The position numbers and the translations under genes were made by a program. 64,000 bases of DNA, taken from positions 3,720,001 to 3,784,000 of the forward strand of contig NZ_CP084874.1 in the NCBI RefSeq assembly GCF_020526085.1, given 5' to 3'. The notes under the pieces are model-generated. The model did no database searches, was not told the DNA's origin, and worked only from the letters and a program-made list of their open reading frames with translations. Shown here piece after piece: positions 34,302-42,925 of the stretch (its first letter is position 1; every line of letters starts with the position of its first letter). The stretch is from Klebsiella africana. GTDB taxonomy: Bacteria; Pseudomonadota; Gammaproteobacteria; Enterobacterales; Enterobacteriaceae.

Positions 34302-35300
34302 TTAAGTACGGCGCTGAAAATAGGTCAGTGCCAGCGCGCCAGCCAGCACCAACCCTTTAATAATGTCCATCGCGTAATACGGCACCGAGAGCATCACCAG
34401 CCCGTTGGAGAGCACGCCGAGGATCACCGCCCCCACCAGCGTCCCCAGGGCGTTCGGTTTACCGGAGCCCGCCAGCGAAAAGCCGATCCATGCCGCCGCC
34501 ACTGCGTCCATCAGATAGCCGCCGCCGGCGTTGACCTGCGAGGATCCGATACGCGAGGCCAGCAGAATGCCGCCCAGCCCGGCCAGCAGCGAGGCAATCA
34601 CGTATGCTGCGACTTTGTAACGTGTGATCCGCAGGCCGGAGAGCCGCGCGGCCTCCGGGTTGCCGCCGATGGCGTACATCCGCCGTCCGTGAGTGGTGAA
34701 CGACAGCGCCAGCTGGGCGACCAACGTCACCACCAGCATGATGATGACGATGGTCGGCACCTGCCCCAGCGCGCCAAAGGCCGTCGGGATAGTGCCTTCC
34801 GCCATCTCGCCGCTCGGCAGCACCATGTTTTCAGTGATGGAACCGCCGTAGCTGTAGGTCATCGCCACGCCCTGAATCACAAACAGGCTGGCCAGGGTGG
34901 CGAGCATGTCGGGAATGCGCAGCACCACGATCAGAAAGGCGTTAAACAGCCCCACCAGGGTGCAGAGCGCGAGGGTGATCAGAATCGCTTCGGTGGTCCC
35001 CAGGCCATGCCAGACAAACAGGGAAATCACCAGCGCGTTAGCCAGCGATGCCGTCGATCCCACTGACAGATCAAAGCCGCCAATGGTGAGAGAAATCGAC
35101 ACCCCAATGGCAATCACCGTCACGATGGCAATCGAGCGCAGAATGTTGATGATGTTGAACGGATCAAGGAAGTTGTCCGAGGCGAGGCCAAAGACCGCCA
35201 CCAGCAGCACCACGGTCAGCAACATGCCCCATTTATAGAGAAAATCAAAAAATCGCTGACGGCCCGATACCGTCGCGTTTACTGCCAGGGCCTTGCTCAC
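34302..35300 (-). CDS. Ribose-type ABC transporter permease
   Basis: A 332-residue CUT2 permease (SLTIGGFDLSVGSTASLAN; AIGGNPEAARLSGLRITRYK). It starts with GTG at 35300, overlapping the ATPase stop (GTGA), although the frame is open further upstream. A single permease gene implies a homodimer, unlike the system at 12718-14708. Confidence 0.9.
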   Translation of the reverse strand: MSKALAVNATVSGRQRFFDFLYKWGMLLTVVLLVAVFGLASDNFLDPFNIINILRSIAIVTVIAIGVSISLTIGGFDLSVGSTASLANALVISLFVWHGLGTTEAILITLALCTLVGLFNAFLIVVLRIPDMLATLASLFVIQGVAMTYSYGGSITENMVLPSGEMAEGTIPTAFGALGQVPTIVIIMLVVTLVAQLALSFTTHGRRMYAIGGNPEAARLSGLRITRYKVAAYVIASLLAGLGGILLASRIGSSQVNAGGGYLMDAVAAAWIGFSLAGSGKPNALGTLVGAVILGVLSNGLVMLSVPYYAMDIIKGLVLAGALALTYFQRRT

Positions 35301-36799
35301 GCTGCCGCTCCTCCGGTTGAATAATAAAGCAACGTCTCTTCCCGGGCTTCCGCGCCGGGGATCTCCGCCACAATCCGTCCGTCCCATAGCACGCAGATGC
35401 GGTCGCATAAACCGACCAGCTCGGCGAATTCACCCGAGGCATAAATCACCCCTTTGCCTTCCCGCGCCAGACCATCGATCAGCATGAACAGATCGGTTTT
35501 CGCTTTCACATCGACCCCTTTGGTCGGTTCGTCAAAAATCAAAACATTGGCATGACTGCGCAGCCATTTGCCAATGGCCACCTTCTGCTGGTTGCCGCCA
35601 GAAAGACGGCGCAGCATCTGACCGGGACCGGTAGCGCGCACGCCGAGGCGGGCAATCACCTCCTCCGCCCAGCGCCAGGCCTGCCGATGGCCAAACAGGC
35701 TCCAGCGCGAAAAGCTGTTATCGGCGCTGACCGCCAGGTTCATCGCGATCGGCTCTTCAATGAAAATGCCCTCTTTGCGTCGCTCCTCCGGGACCAGCGC
35801 CAGGCCGCGCCCCACCGAGTCGGCTGGATCGCGCGGTCGCCACGGCTGGCCGTTCAGCTCGCCACGCTGCACCCGGCTTTTGCTGGCGCCGAACAGCGCT
35901 TTGCACAGCTCGGTTTTGCCCGCGCCGGCCAGCCCGGCGATACCAAGAATTTCCCCCTTGCGCAGGCGCAGCGAAATATCCTGCAGCAGCGCCTCATCAT
36001 GCAAACCGTCAACCTGCAGCAGCACCTCTTCGCCGTGCGGCGGGCGCGGCGGCGGGAAGATATCGCTCAGCTCGTGGCCCAGCATCTTTTCGACGATCTG
36101 TTCGCCGCTCAGCGGCGCCATCGGGCCGCTCTCAATCAGCCGCCCGTCGCGCAGAACCGTCAGGGTGTCGCAGATTGCCTTCAGTTCATGGATACGATGC
36201 GAAATAAACACCACTCCGATCCCCTGGTGCTGCAGACGGCTTACTACCGCGAACAGACGCTCACTTTCATGCTGATCCAGTGGCGCGGTGGGTTCATCGA
36301 GGATCAAAAAGCGGCAATGGTGCGACAGGGCACGGGCCAGCAGGATTTGCTGTTTTTCGGCGAGCGTGCAGCTGTCAATGGAGCGCCTGACGTCCAGCGC
36401 CACGTCCAGCTGCGCCAGCGCCTCGCGCGCCAGCTGGCGAACCCGCGACCAGCGAAACGCCATGCCCGGCTCTGCCAGCCTGTCCAGCATGATGTTTTCC
36501 GCAATGCTCAGGCCCGGCACCAGCGCCACATCCACCTCCTGCTGCACCAGGTGGATCCCCAGCTGTTTAGCATCCCGCGGCGAACGAATGGTGACCGGCT
36601 GGTTGTTGATCGTCACCTCGCCTTCATAATGGGCATGGGTGCCGCACAGCACCGCCATCAGCGTCGACTTACCCGCGCCGTTGGCGCCGGTCAGGGCATG
36701 CACCGACCCGCCATGGAGGGTAAAGTCCACCTTGTTCAGCGCCTGAAAGCCGGAGAAGGCCAGGCTAATGTTATGCATCTCAAGGCGATTCGCGCTCAT
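35297..36799 (-). CDS. Ribose-type ABC transporter, duplicated ATPase
   Basis: A 500-residue RbsA-type ATPase. First domain Walker A GANGAGKSTLM and signature CTLAEKQQILLARAL; second domain GLAGAGKTELC and RLSGGNQQKVAIGKWL. The start at 36799 (MSANRLEMHN) has GGGAG seven bases upstream; the frame stays open to 36847. It is the first gene of the operon, so the promoter lies in the 36800-36962 gap shared with ybdH. Confidence 0.9.
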   Translation of the reverse strand: MSANRLEMHNISLAFSGFQALNKVDFTLHGGSVHALTGANGAGKSTLMAVLCGTHAHYEGEVTINNQPVTIRSPRDAKQLGIHLVQQEVDVALVPGLSIAENIMLDRLAEPGMAFRWSRVRQLAREALAQLDVALDVRRSIDSCTLAEKQQILLARALSHHCRFLILDEPTAPLDQHESERLFAVVSRLQHQGIGVVFISHRIHELKAICDTLTVLRDGRLIESGPMAPLSGEQIVEKMLGHELSDIFPPPRPPHGEEVLLQVDGLHDEALLQDISLRLRKGEILGIAGLAGAGKTELCKALFGASKSRVQRGELNGQPWRPRDPADSVGRGLALVPEERRKEGIFIEEPIAMNLAVSADNSFSRWSLFGHRQAWRWAEEVIARLGVRATGPGQMLRRLSGGNQQKVAIGKWLRSHANVLIFDEPTKGVDVKAKTDLFMLIDGLAREGKGVIYASGEFAELVGLCDRICVLWDGRIVAEIPGAEAREETLLYYSTGGAAA

Positions 36800-36902
36800 C
36801 ACTGCTCCCGTGCGGCAATTAATCTTCTGATTTAACGAATTTTTCATAGCCGCCGCTGGCTGACAACTGCGTAAAAAGCATAAGATACAACGAAATAATA
36901 TT

Positions 36903-36926
36903 AGCCATCTGGATGTCCAGACATAA
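36903..36926. promoter_or_regulatory. MetJ-like boxes between the ABC operon and ybdH
   Basis: Three boxes in register: AGCCATCT (36903), GGATGTCC (36911) and AGACATAA (36919). The first matches AGACGTCT at six of eight positions; the others match less well. From memory, the E. coli ybdL-ybdH divergent region is a MetJ target, and this looks like the ybdH-side copy. Here the divergent partner is the ABC operon. Confidence 0.55.
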
Positions 36927-36962
36927 CATCAGGTTAGCCCAACACCCATAAGGACAGCTTCC

Positions 36963-38051
36963 ATGAGCAACAGCGATATCCGCGTCGTGCCCGGCCCGGC
37001 CAACTATTTCTCCCACCCCGGCAGCCTTGAGCGGCTGAGCGATTTTTTTAACGCCGACCAGCTCTCGCGAGCGGTGTGGGTCTATGGCGAGCGCGCTCTG
37101 GCCGGCGCCGAACCTTTTCTGCCGGCGGCCTTCCACCTGCCGGAGGCGAAAAAGATCCGCTTTACCGGCCACTGCAGCGAACGCGACGTGGCGGGGCTGG
37201 TGCAGGCCTCCGGTGACGATCGGGCGGTAGTGATTGGCGTCGGCGGCGGCGCGCTGCTCGACAGCGCGAAAGTGCTGGCCCGCCGCCTGGGGGTACCGCT
37301 GGTGGCCATCCCGACTATCGCCGCCACCTGCGCGGCGTGGACGCCGCTGTCGGTGTGGTATAGCGACGCCGGACAGGCCCTGAATTTTGAGATCTTCGAT
37401 GACGCCAACTTCCTGGTGCTGGTGGAGCCGCGCATCATTCTCAACGCCCCGGCGGAGTATCTGCTGGCGGGCATTGGCGACACCTTAGCCAAATGGTATG
37501 AGGCCGTGGTGCTGGCGCCGCAGCCGGAGGCGCTGCCGCTCACCGTGCGGCTAGGGATTAACGGCGCGCTGGCGATCCGCGACGTGCTGCTGGCCAGCAG
37601 CGAAACGGCGCTGGCGGACCAGCGCCGCGGCGATCTGACCCAGGCGTTTCGCGATGTGGTGGAGGCGATTATCGCCGGCGGCGGGATGGTTGGTGGGCTG
37701 GGGGAACGTTACACCCGGGTCGCCGCCGCCCATGCGGTGCACAACGGACTGACGGTCCTGCCGCAGACGGATAAATTCCTCCACGGTACCAAAGTGGCCT
37801 ACGGCATTCTGGTACAGAGCGCCCTGCTTGCTCAGGACGATGTGCTGGCGCAGTTAGTGCAGGCGTATCAGCGCTTTAACCTGCCGACCACCCTGGCAGC
37901 GCTGGAGGTCGATATCAATAACCGCGCAGAGCTGGACCGGGTCATTGCCCATACCCTGCGCCCGGGCGAGTCGATTCATTATTTACCGGTGACGTTAACC
38001 CCTGAGGTTCTGCGCGCGGCGTTTGAGAAGGTGGAATACTTCAGCCGTTAA
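36963..38051 (+). CDS. ybdH: Hydroxycarboxylate dehydrogenase A (YbdH, GldA family)
   Basis: A 362-residue iron/zinc-type dehydrogenase of the glycerol dehydrogenase group. The nucleotide-binding GVGGGALLDSAK and the metal region (AGIGDTLAKWYEA; AHAVHNGLTVLPQ) are present. Its length and sequence match E. coli YbdH (HcxA), which reduces 2-oxo acids including 2-oxo-4-methylthiobutanoate-like compounds. That links it to methionine salvage side reactions and explains the MetJ-like boxes. In E. coli it adjoins ybdL; here the two are 31 kb apart. Confidence 0.94.
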   Translation: MSNSDIRVVPGPANYFSHPGSLERLSDFFNADQLSRAVWVYGERALAGAEPFLPAAFHLPEAKKIRFTGHCSERDVAGLVQASGDDRAVVIGVGGGALLDSAKVLARRLGVPLVAIPTIAATCAAWTPLSVWYSDAGQALNFEIFDDANFLVLVEPRIILNAPAEYLLAGIGDTLAKWYEAVVLAPQPEALPLTVRLGINGALAIRDVLLASSETALADQRRGDLTQAFRDVVEAIIAGGGMVGGLGERYTRVAAAHAVHNGLTVLPQTDKFLHGTKVAYGILVQSALLAQDDVLAQLVQAYQRFNLPTTLAALEVDINNRAELDRVIAHTLRPGESIHYLPVTLTPEVLRAAFEKVEYFSR

Positions 38052-38108
38052 TCACCCCGACCGTCTATACCTAATGATGATGCTCACCACTCTCGCAACG
38101 AGGTCATC

Positions 38109-38852
38109 ATGCAGATCGATTTAACAGGTAAGAAGGCGCTGGTTACCGGCGCCAGCCGTGGGTTGGGTCGCGCAATCGCGCTGTCGCTGGCGCGCGCCGG
38201 CGCCGATGTGGTTATTACGTATGAAAAATCGGCCGATAAAGCCCAGGCGGTCGCCGATGAAATAAAGGCGCTGGGTCGGCACGGCGAGGCGGTGCAGGCC
38301 GACAGCGCCAGCGCGCAGGCGATTCAGGAGGCGGTAACCCATGCTGCCCGGTCCCTCGGCGGGCTGGATATTCTGGTCAACAACGCCGGGATCGCCCGCG
38401 GCGGTCCACTGGAATCCATGACGCTGGCGGACATTGACGCGCTTATCAACGTCAATATTCGTGGGGTGGTCATCGCCACCCAGGAAGCGCTGGTGCATAT
38501 GGCCGATGGCGGACGGATCATCAACATCGGCAGCTGTCTGGCTAATCGCGTGGCCATGCCGGGCATCGCGGTTTACGCCATGACCAAGTCCGCCCTCAAC
38601 GCCCTGACCCGTGGCCTGGCGCGTGATTTAGGCCCTCGCGGGATCACCGTTAACCTTGTCCATCCAGGGCCGACCAACAGCGATATGAACCCGGAAGACG
38701 GGGAACAGGCGGAAGCCCAGCGCCAGATGATTGCGGTCGGTCACTACGGCCAGCCGGAAGACATCGCCGCGGCGGTCACCTTCCTCGCCAGCCCGGCCGC
38801 CGGGCAGATCTCCGGTACGGGGCTGGACGTGGATGGTGGTTTGAACGCCTGA
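38109..38852 (+). CDS. Short-chain dehydrogenase/reductase
   Basis: A 247-residue SDR with the NAD(P) motif TGASRGLGRAI, the NNAGI motif, the catalytic Tyr-Lys in YAMTKSA, and a DVDGGLNA C-terminus. It resembles FabG- and BdcA-like enzymes, but no substrate can be named. It is 57 bases after ybdH, possibly co-transcribed, and has a terminator after it. It is absent between ybdH and ybdD in E. coli. Confidence 0.9.
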   Translation: MQIDLTGKKALVTGASRGLGRAIALSLARAGADVVITYEKSADKAQAVADEIKALGRHGEAVQADSASAQAIQEAVTHAARSLGGLDILVNNAGIARGGPLESMTLADIDALINVNIRGVVIATQEALVHMADGGRIINIGSCLANRVAMPGIAVYAMTKSALNALTRGLARDLGPRGITVNLVHPGPTNSDMNPEDGEQAEAQRQMIAVGHYGQPEDIAAAVTFLASPAAGQISGTGLDVDGGLNA

Positions 38853-38869
38853 TCGCACATTTTCTGCAA

Positions 38870-38896
38870 GCCTCTGTCGCCCGGCAGAGGCCTTTT
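38870..38896 (+). terminator. Intrinsic terminator after the SDR gene
   Basis: Perfect seven-base stem GCCTCTG/CAGAGGC followed by CTTTT, 17 bases after the stop. Confidence 0.8.
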
Positions 38897-38965
38897 CGAG
38901 CCGCTTCGACGGGTTGCGTTTTGCCTCTTACCTGCGTTTTTTCTCCGCTCTACAGTCCCCATAAG

Positions 38966-38978
38966 AAATTCGGAATTT
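38966..38978. promoter_or_regulatory. Palindrome upstream of the toxin-antitoxin pair, possible operator
   Basis: AAATTC-G-GAATTT is a perfect inverted repeat in an AT-rich promoter stretch 57 bases before the toxin gene. Antitoxins of this class usually repress their own promoter through such sites. Confidence 0.45.
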
Positions 38979-39034
38979 ATCTAATAGTCTTATTATTTCC
39001 TTATATTTTGTGTGGGCGTACAGTGGAGGTACGG

Positions 39035-39337
39035 ATGAAAATTGTCTGGTCAAAAACGGCAGATAAGCAATTTTCTAAAATCGATACTCGGTATAAGAGC
39101 CGCATTAAATCCAGGCTGGAGAAGATGGATGATAAAGCTTCACCTATCTCGGATATCAAAAAATTGTCCTCTCCCGAAAACCACTACCGGCTGCGATTAG
39201 GTGATTACAGAGTCATCTACACCTTTGGGGATCCGCCGGGCGATACCTGCTACGTCGTGGCGGTTAAACGCCGAACCACCACCACCTACCTTCATGAGGA
39301 ACATACCGAATATGACTATTCAGTACATCAAGGATGA
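39035..39337 (+). CDS. RelE/ParE/HigB-type toxin
   Basis: A 100-residue basic protein with the RelE-fold pattern: MKIVWSKTADKQFSKID at the start, KLSSPENHYRLRLGDYRVIYTF in the middle (read in parts), and a VVAVKRRTTTTY strand. RelE/HigB toxins cut mRNA on the ribosome. The start at 39035 has a GGAGG site. The gene comes before the antitoxin, the HigBA order, and overlaps it by 26 bases. Confidence 0.88.
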   Translation: MKIVWSKTADKQFSKIDTRYKSRIKSRLEKMDDKASPISDIKKLSSPENHYRLRLGDYRVIYTFGDPPGDTCYVVAVKRRTTTTYLHEEHTEYDYSVHQG

Positions 39338-39716
39338 AGAAGGAAAAGACCAGTATGTCGTCATTCCTTACAGCGATTACTTTCGTATGCGCCTGGCTCT
39401 GCTGGAGTACGACGACGAGGATGAAAGCGACTGGGAAGATATTCCTTATGAATCAGATATCTATGATGACGTCATGCTGCCGGGCGAAGTATGCGACGTG
39501 ATGCATAAAGAAAACGTCAGCCTGCAGGCCGCGTGGCGCATCCTGCGCGGGCTATCCCAGCAGGAGGTAGCCGAAAAGCTTGGCATCAGCCAGTCCGCGG
39601 TGTCACAGCTGGAAGCGCTGGACTCCCGTCCGCAAAAGCGCACCCGCGAGAAGCTGGCGGCGATTTACGGCTGTACTCAGGAGCAGATCAGCCTCTATCT
39701 GCCGAAAGAGGGTTAA
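39312..39716 (+). CDS. XRE-family antitoxin
   Basis: A 134-residue acidic protein. The N-terminal half ([21 protein letters not shown] region) probably wraps the toxin. The C-terminal Cro/C1 helix-turn-helix is [22 protein letters not shown]. It should neutralise the toxin and autorepress the pair. The stop overlaps the convergent ybdD stop by three bases. Confidence 0.88.
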   Translation: MTIQYIKDEEGKDQYVVIPYSDYFRMRLALLEYDDEDESDWEDIPYESDIYDDVMLPGEVCDVMHKENVSLQAAWRILRGLSQQEVAEKLGISQSAVSQLEALDSRPQKRTREKLAAIYGCTQEQISLYLPKEG

Positions 39717-39910
39717 CAGCACTTCGCCCCGCCCTTGCCGCCGTAGCGCGCGTCCTGGCGCTCGCGAAAGAACTCTTCATAGGTCATCGGCGTCTGATCC
39801 GGGTGGGTTATTCGCATGTGCTCGACGTAGTTATCGTAATCCGGCACGCCGATCATCATCTTCGCCGCCTGGCCCAGGTACTTACCTGCTTTGGAAAGGG
39901 TGTCGAACAT
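39713..39910 (-). CDS. ybdD: YbdD/YjiX family small protein
   Basis: A 65-residue protein of the DUF466 family ([34 protein letters not shown]...), with a KCC C-terminus. Members are always beside carbon-starvation transporters (ybdD with cstA, yjiX with btsT) and are thought to be needed for their activity. It is downstream of cstA in the same direction. Confidence 0.93.
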   Translation of the reverse strand: MFDTLSKAGKYLGQAAKMMIGVPDYDNYVEHMRITHPDQTPMTYEEFFRERQDARYGGKGGAKCC

Positions 39911-39962
39911 AAGTCATTTCTCTTTTGTTTCCCACTCCCAAAGGGAGAGGGAGGATCGGAAA

Positions 39963-39997
39963 TGTAGGCCGGGTAAGGCGAAGCCGCCACCCGGCAC
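39963..39997. repeat. REP/PU element between cstA and ybdD
   Basis: TGTAGGCCGGGTAAGGCG ... GCCGCCACCCGGCA, a canonical PU inside the cstA-ybdD gap. It is preceded by a copy of the CTCCC/GGGAG inverted repeat. Confidence 0.8.
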
Positions 39998-40002
39998 ACC
40001 AG

Positions 40003-42108
40003 TTAATGCGCCCCTTTCGCCTGGGTCTCAATCGCGTCCAGGTTTTCAGGCATTGGCTCATACGGCGTCTCTTTCGCCGTCGGTTTGTCCTCTTTCAGCG
40101 CCGCCAGCGCGGTTTTAATCGAGAACAGCGCCAGCACCACCACCACGATCATAAAGAAGATGGTCAGCCCGGCATCGAGACGGTTGTTAAACACCAGCTG
40201 CGCCAGCTGTGATTCGGTATATTGCGGCGGAATGGTGCCGCTGTCGATCATCGCCTGGAATTTATTAGCGATCGCCAGGAAACCGACTTTGGTGTCCGGG
40301 CTAAACGACTTCTGCCAGCCGGCGGTCAGGGTACAGATTAACAGCCAGCTGGTCGGCAGCAGCGCCACCCACGCGTAGCGCTGGCGCTTCATCTTGAACA
40401 GGACCACCGCGCAGAGCATCAGCGCCATCCCCGCCAGCATCTGGTTGGCGATACCGAACAGCGGCCACAGGGTGTTAATCCCGCCCAGCGGATCCACTAC
40501 CCCCTGATGCAGGAAGTAGCCCCACGCCAGGACGCACAGCGCGGTCGCCAGCAGGTTGGCCGGCAGCGAGCTGGTTTTTTTCAACCCGGGGCTAATCACC
40601 CCCAGCAGATCCTGCAGCATAAAGCGCGCCGCGCGGGTGCCGGCATCAACCGCCGTCAGGATAAACAGCGCCTCAAACAGAATGGCGAAGTGGTACCAGA
40701 ACGAGACATCCATCAGCCCGCCCAGCGAGCCGTGCAGGATGTAGGCCATCCCCACCGCCAAGGTTGGCGCGCCGCCAGCGCGGGAGATAATCGACTGTTC
40801 ACCCACCTCGCTGGCGATCTGATGCAGCGTATCAGGCGTAATAGTAAAGCCCCAGCCGCTCACCACCTGCGCCGCCGAGGCCACCACGTCAGTCGTCCCC
40901 GCCGGTGCCAGCACCGCCATCGGGCTGTTCATCGCGAAGTAGACGCCCGGGTCGATAATACAGGCCGCCACCAGCGCCATAATGGCGACGAAGGATTCCA
41001 TCAACATGCCGCCGTAGCCGATAAAGCAGGCCTGCCCTTCGTTGGCCAACATTTTCGGCGTGGTGCCGGAGGAGATCAGCGCATGGAAGCCGGAGACCGC
41101 GCCGCAGGCGATGGTGATAAACAGGAACGGGAACAGGTTGCCGGTCCACACCGGGCCGGTGCCGTCGACGAACTTGGTTAGCGCCGGCATGGTCAGGGTC
41201 GGGCGCATAATCAGGATGCCAATCGCCAGCCCAACGATGGTGCCGATTTTCAGGAAGGTGGAGAGGTAGTCGCGCGGGGCCAGCAGCAGCCAGACCGGCA
41301 GTACCGCAGCCACAAAGCCGTAGCCCACCAGGATCCACGTCAGCTGTACGCCGGTATAGTCAAACCACGGCGCCCAGGTCGGGCTTTCCGCCACCCAGCC
41401 GCCGGAGATGATGGCGAACACCAGCATCACCAGGCCGATCACCGACACCTCGCCGATGCGTCCAGGACGCAGATAGCGGATGTAGATGCCCATAAAGATC
41501 GCCAGCGGAATGGTAAAGGCGACGGTATAGGTGCCCCACGGGCTGTGGGTCAGCGCCTTCACCACAATCATCGCCAGGACCGCGAGGATGATGACCATGA
41601 TCATAAAGCAGGCCACCAGCGCCAGGACGCCTGCGGTCGGCCCCATCTCCTCTTTAACCAGTTCGCCAAGCGAGCGGCCATCGCGACGGGTCGAAACAAA
41701 CAGCACCATAAAGTCCTGTACCGCCCCCGCCAGCACCACGCCGGCGAGGATCCAGATCATCCCCGGCAGGTAGCCCATTTGCGCGGCAAGCACCGGCCCC
41801 ACCAGCGGCCCCGCGCCGGCGATGGCGGCAAAATGGTGACCGAACAGCACTTTTTTGTCGGTTGGAACATAGTCGAGGCCATCGTTATGCCGCACCGCCG
41901 GCGTCATCCGCGTCGGGTCAACGCCTAGCACGGTTTTGGCGATATACAGGCCGTAGAAACGATGCGCGATCAGATAAACGCAGACCGCGGCGACGACAAT
42001 CCACAGCGCATTTATCTGCTCACCCCGGTTTAAAGCAATGTAGCCTAGGGCAAAGGCGCCGATGACGGAGAGCAGTGTCCAGATGAGATATTTCCCTGAA
42101 TTATTCAT
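40003..42108 (-). CDS. cstA: Carbon starvation transporter CstA
   Basis: A 701-residue inner-membrane protein with about 16-18 hydrophobic segments. Family features include HHFAAIAGAGPLVGPVLAAQMG and ISSGTTPKMLANEGQ. CstA takes up peptides and pyruvate during carbon starvation and is activated by cAMP-CRP in E. coli. A CRP-like half-site is present upstream. Confidence 0.96.
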   Translation of the reverse strand: MNNSGKYLIWTLLSVIGAFALGYIALNRGEQINALWIVVAAVCVYLIAHRFYGLYIAKTVLGVDPTRMTPAVRHNDGLDYVPTDKKVLFGHHFAAIAGAGPLVGPVLAAQMGYLPGMIWILAGVVLAGAVQDFMVLFVSTRRDGRSLGELVKEEMGPTAGVLALVACFMIMVIILAVLAMIVVKALTHSPWGTYTVAFTIPLAIFMGIYIRYLRPGRIGEVSVIGLVMLVFAIISGGWVAESPTWAPWFDYTGVQLTWILVGYGFVAAVLPVWLLLAPRDYLSTFLKIGTIVGLAIGILIMRPTLTMPALTKFVDGTGPVWTGNLFPFLFITIACGAVSGFHALISSGTTPKMLANEGQACFIGYGGMLMESFVAIMALVAACIIDPGVYFAMNSPMAVLAPAGTTDVVASAAQVVSGWGFTITPDTLHQIASEVGEQSIISRAGGAPTLAVGMAYILHGSLGGLMDVSFWYHFAILFEALFILTAVDAGTRAARFMLQDLLGVISPGLKKTSSLPANLLATALCVLAWGYFLHQGVVDPLGGINTLWPLFGIANQMLAGMALMLCAVVLFKMKRQRYAWVALLPTSWLLICTLTAGWQKSFSPDTKVGFLAIANKFQAMIDSGTIPPQYTESQLAQLVFNNRLDAGLTIFFMIVVVVLALFSIKTALAALKEDKPTAKETPYEPMPENLDAIETQAKGAH

Positions 42109-42511
42109 TGTTGTGGTCCACCGGTAGGGTAATCAGGATGTTACATTTTGTTTCTAGATCACAACGCAGAATTTAACAACACTGAAACACCGCAGATGCC
42201 GTACACCCACAGAGATTTGTCTCACATTGCTAGCGAGATCACTTAAGGCAGGAAAATGAATGAAAGGATTACCGTGAACGGTGCCGTTTTTTTGTCGGGT
42301 GGCGGCTAACGCCTTACCCGACCTACGGTCCGTGCGGCCTGCCTTTAATTTATTCACCATGCTGGCTGAAACTGCCGGTGTTGGAGATTACAAAATCCCC
42401 GGTGGCGCTGCCGCTTACCGGGGCTACAGCGCTTTGCGATTTGGTAGCCCGGAGAAGGCGCCGATACGTAGCCCGGCTAAGCGTAGCGCAAGCCGGGGAA
42501 ACAGCGGCTTC
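42109..42511. other. cstA-entH intergenic region with CRP site and REP elements
   Basis: The cstA side holds the promoter. On the minus strand a TGTGATCTAGAAACA sequence (around 42149-42163) has one perfect CRP half-site. Further on are a PU at 42294-42326 (GTCGGGTGGCGGC/ACGCCTTACCCGAC arms) and a second repeat type at about 42443-42500 (GTAGCCCGGCTAAGCGTAGC). No gene is seen. Confidence 0.6.
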
Positions 42512-42925
42512 TTAGCCCAGCACCGCGGTGCCCAGACGACAGGTGCAGCAGCGCCGCCCCTTCTCGTCATACACCACTATCTCCCAGCTCTGGCTCTGGC
42601 GGCCAAGATGCAGCGGTCGGCATTCGCCGCGCACTTTCCCGCTGGAGACCGGACGATGGTGAGTAGCATTAAGCTCGGTGCCCACCACGCACTGCCCTTC
42701 TTCGGTCATCAGCCAACCGGCCATCGAGCCCAGCGTCTCCGCCAGCGCCGCGGAGGCGCCGCCGTGCAGCAGGCCAAACGGCTGATGGGTGCGGGCATCC
42801 ACCGGCATCTCCGCCTCCAGCAGCCCCGCGTCGAGCCGGGTGTAGACGATCCCCAGATGCGCCACCAGGGTGTTTTCGCTGCTGGCGTTCAGCGCCGCCA
42901 GCGTGAGCTCTCGTTTCCAGGCCAT
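42512..42925 (-). CDS. entH: Enterobactin proofreading thioesterase
   Basis: A 137-residue hotdog-fold thioesterase. It removes wrong acyl groups from the EntB aryl-carrier protein. The family helix with catalytic Glu is in [19 protein letters not shown]. It is the last gene of entCEBAH, one base after entA. Confidence 0.95.
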   Translation of the reverse strand: MAWKRELTLAALNASSENTLVAHLGIVYTRLDAGLLEAEMPVDARTHQPFGLLHGGASAALAETLGSMAGWLMTEEGQCVVGTELNATHHRPVSSGKVRGECRPLHLGRQSQSWEIVVYDEKGRRCCTCRLGTAVLG

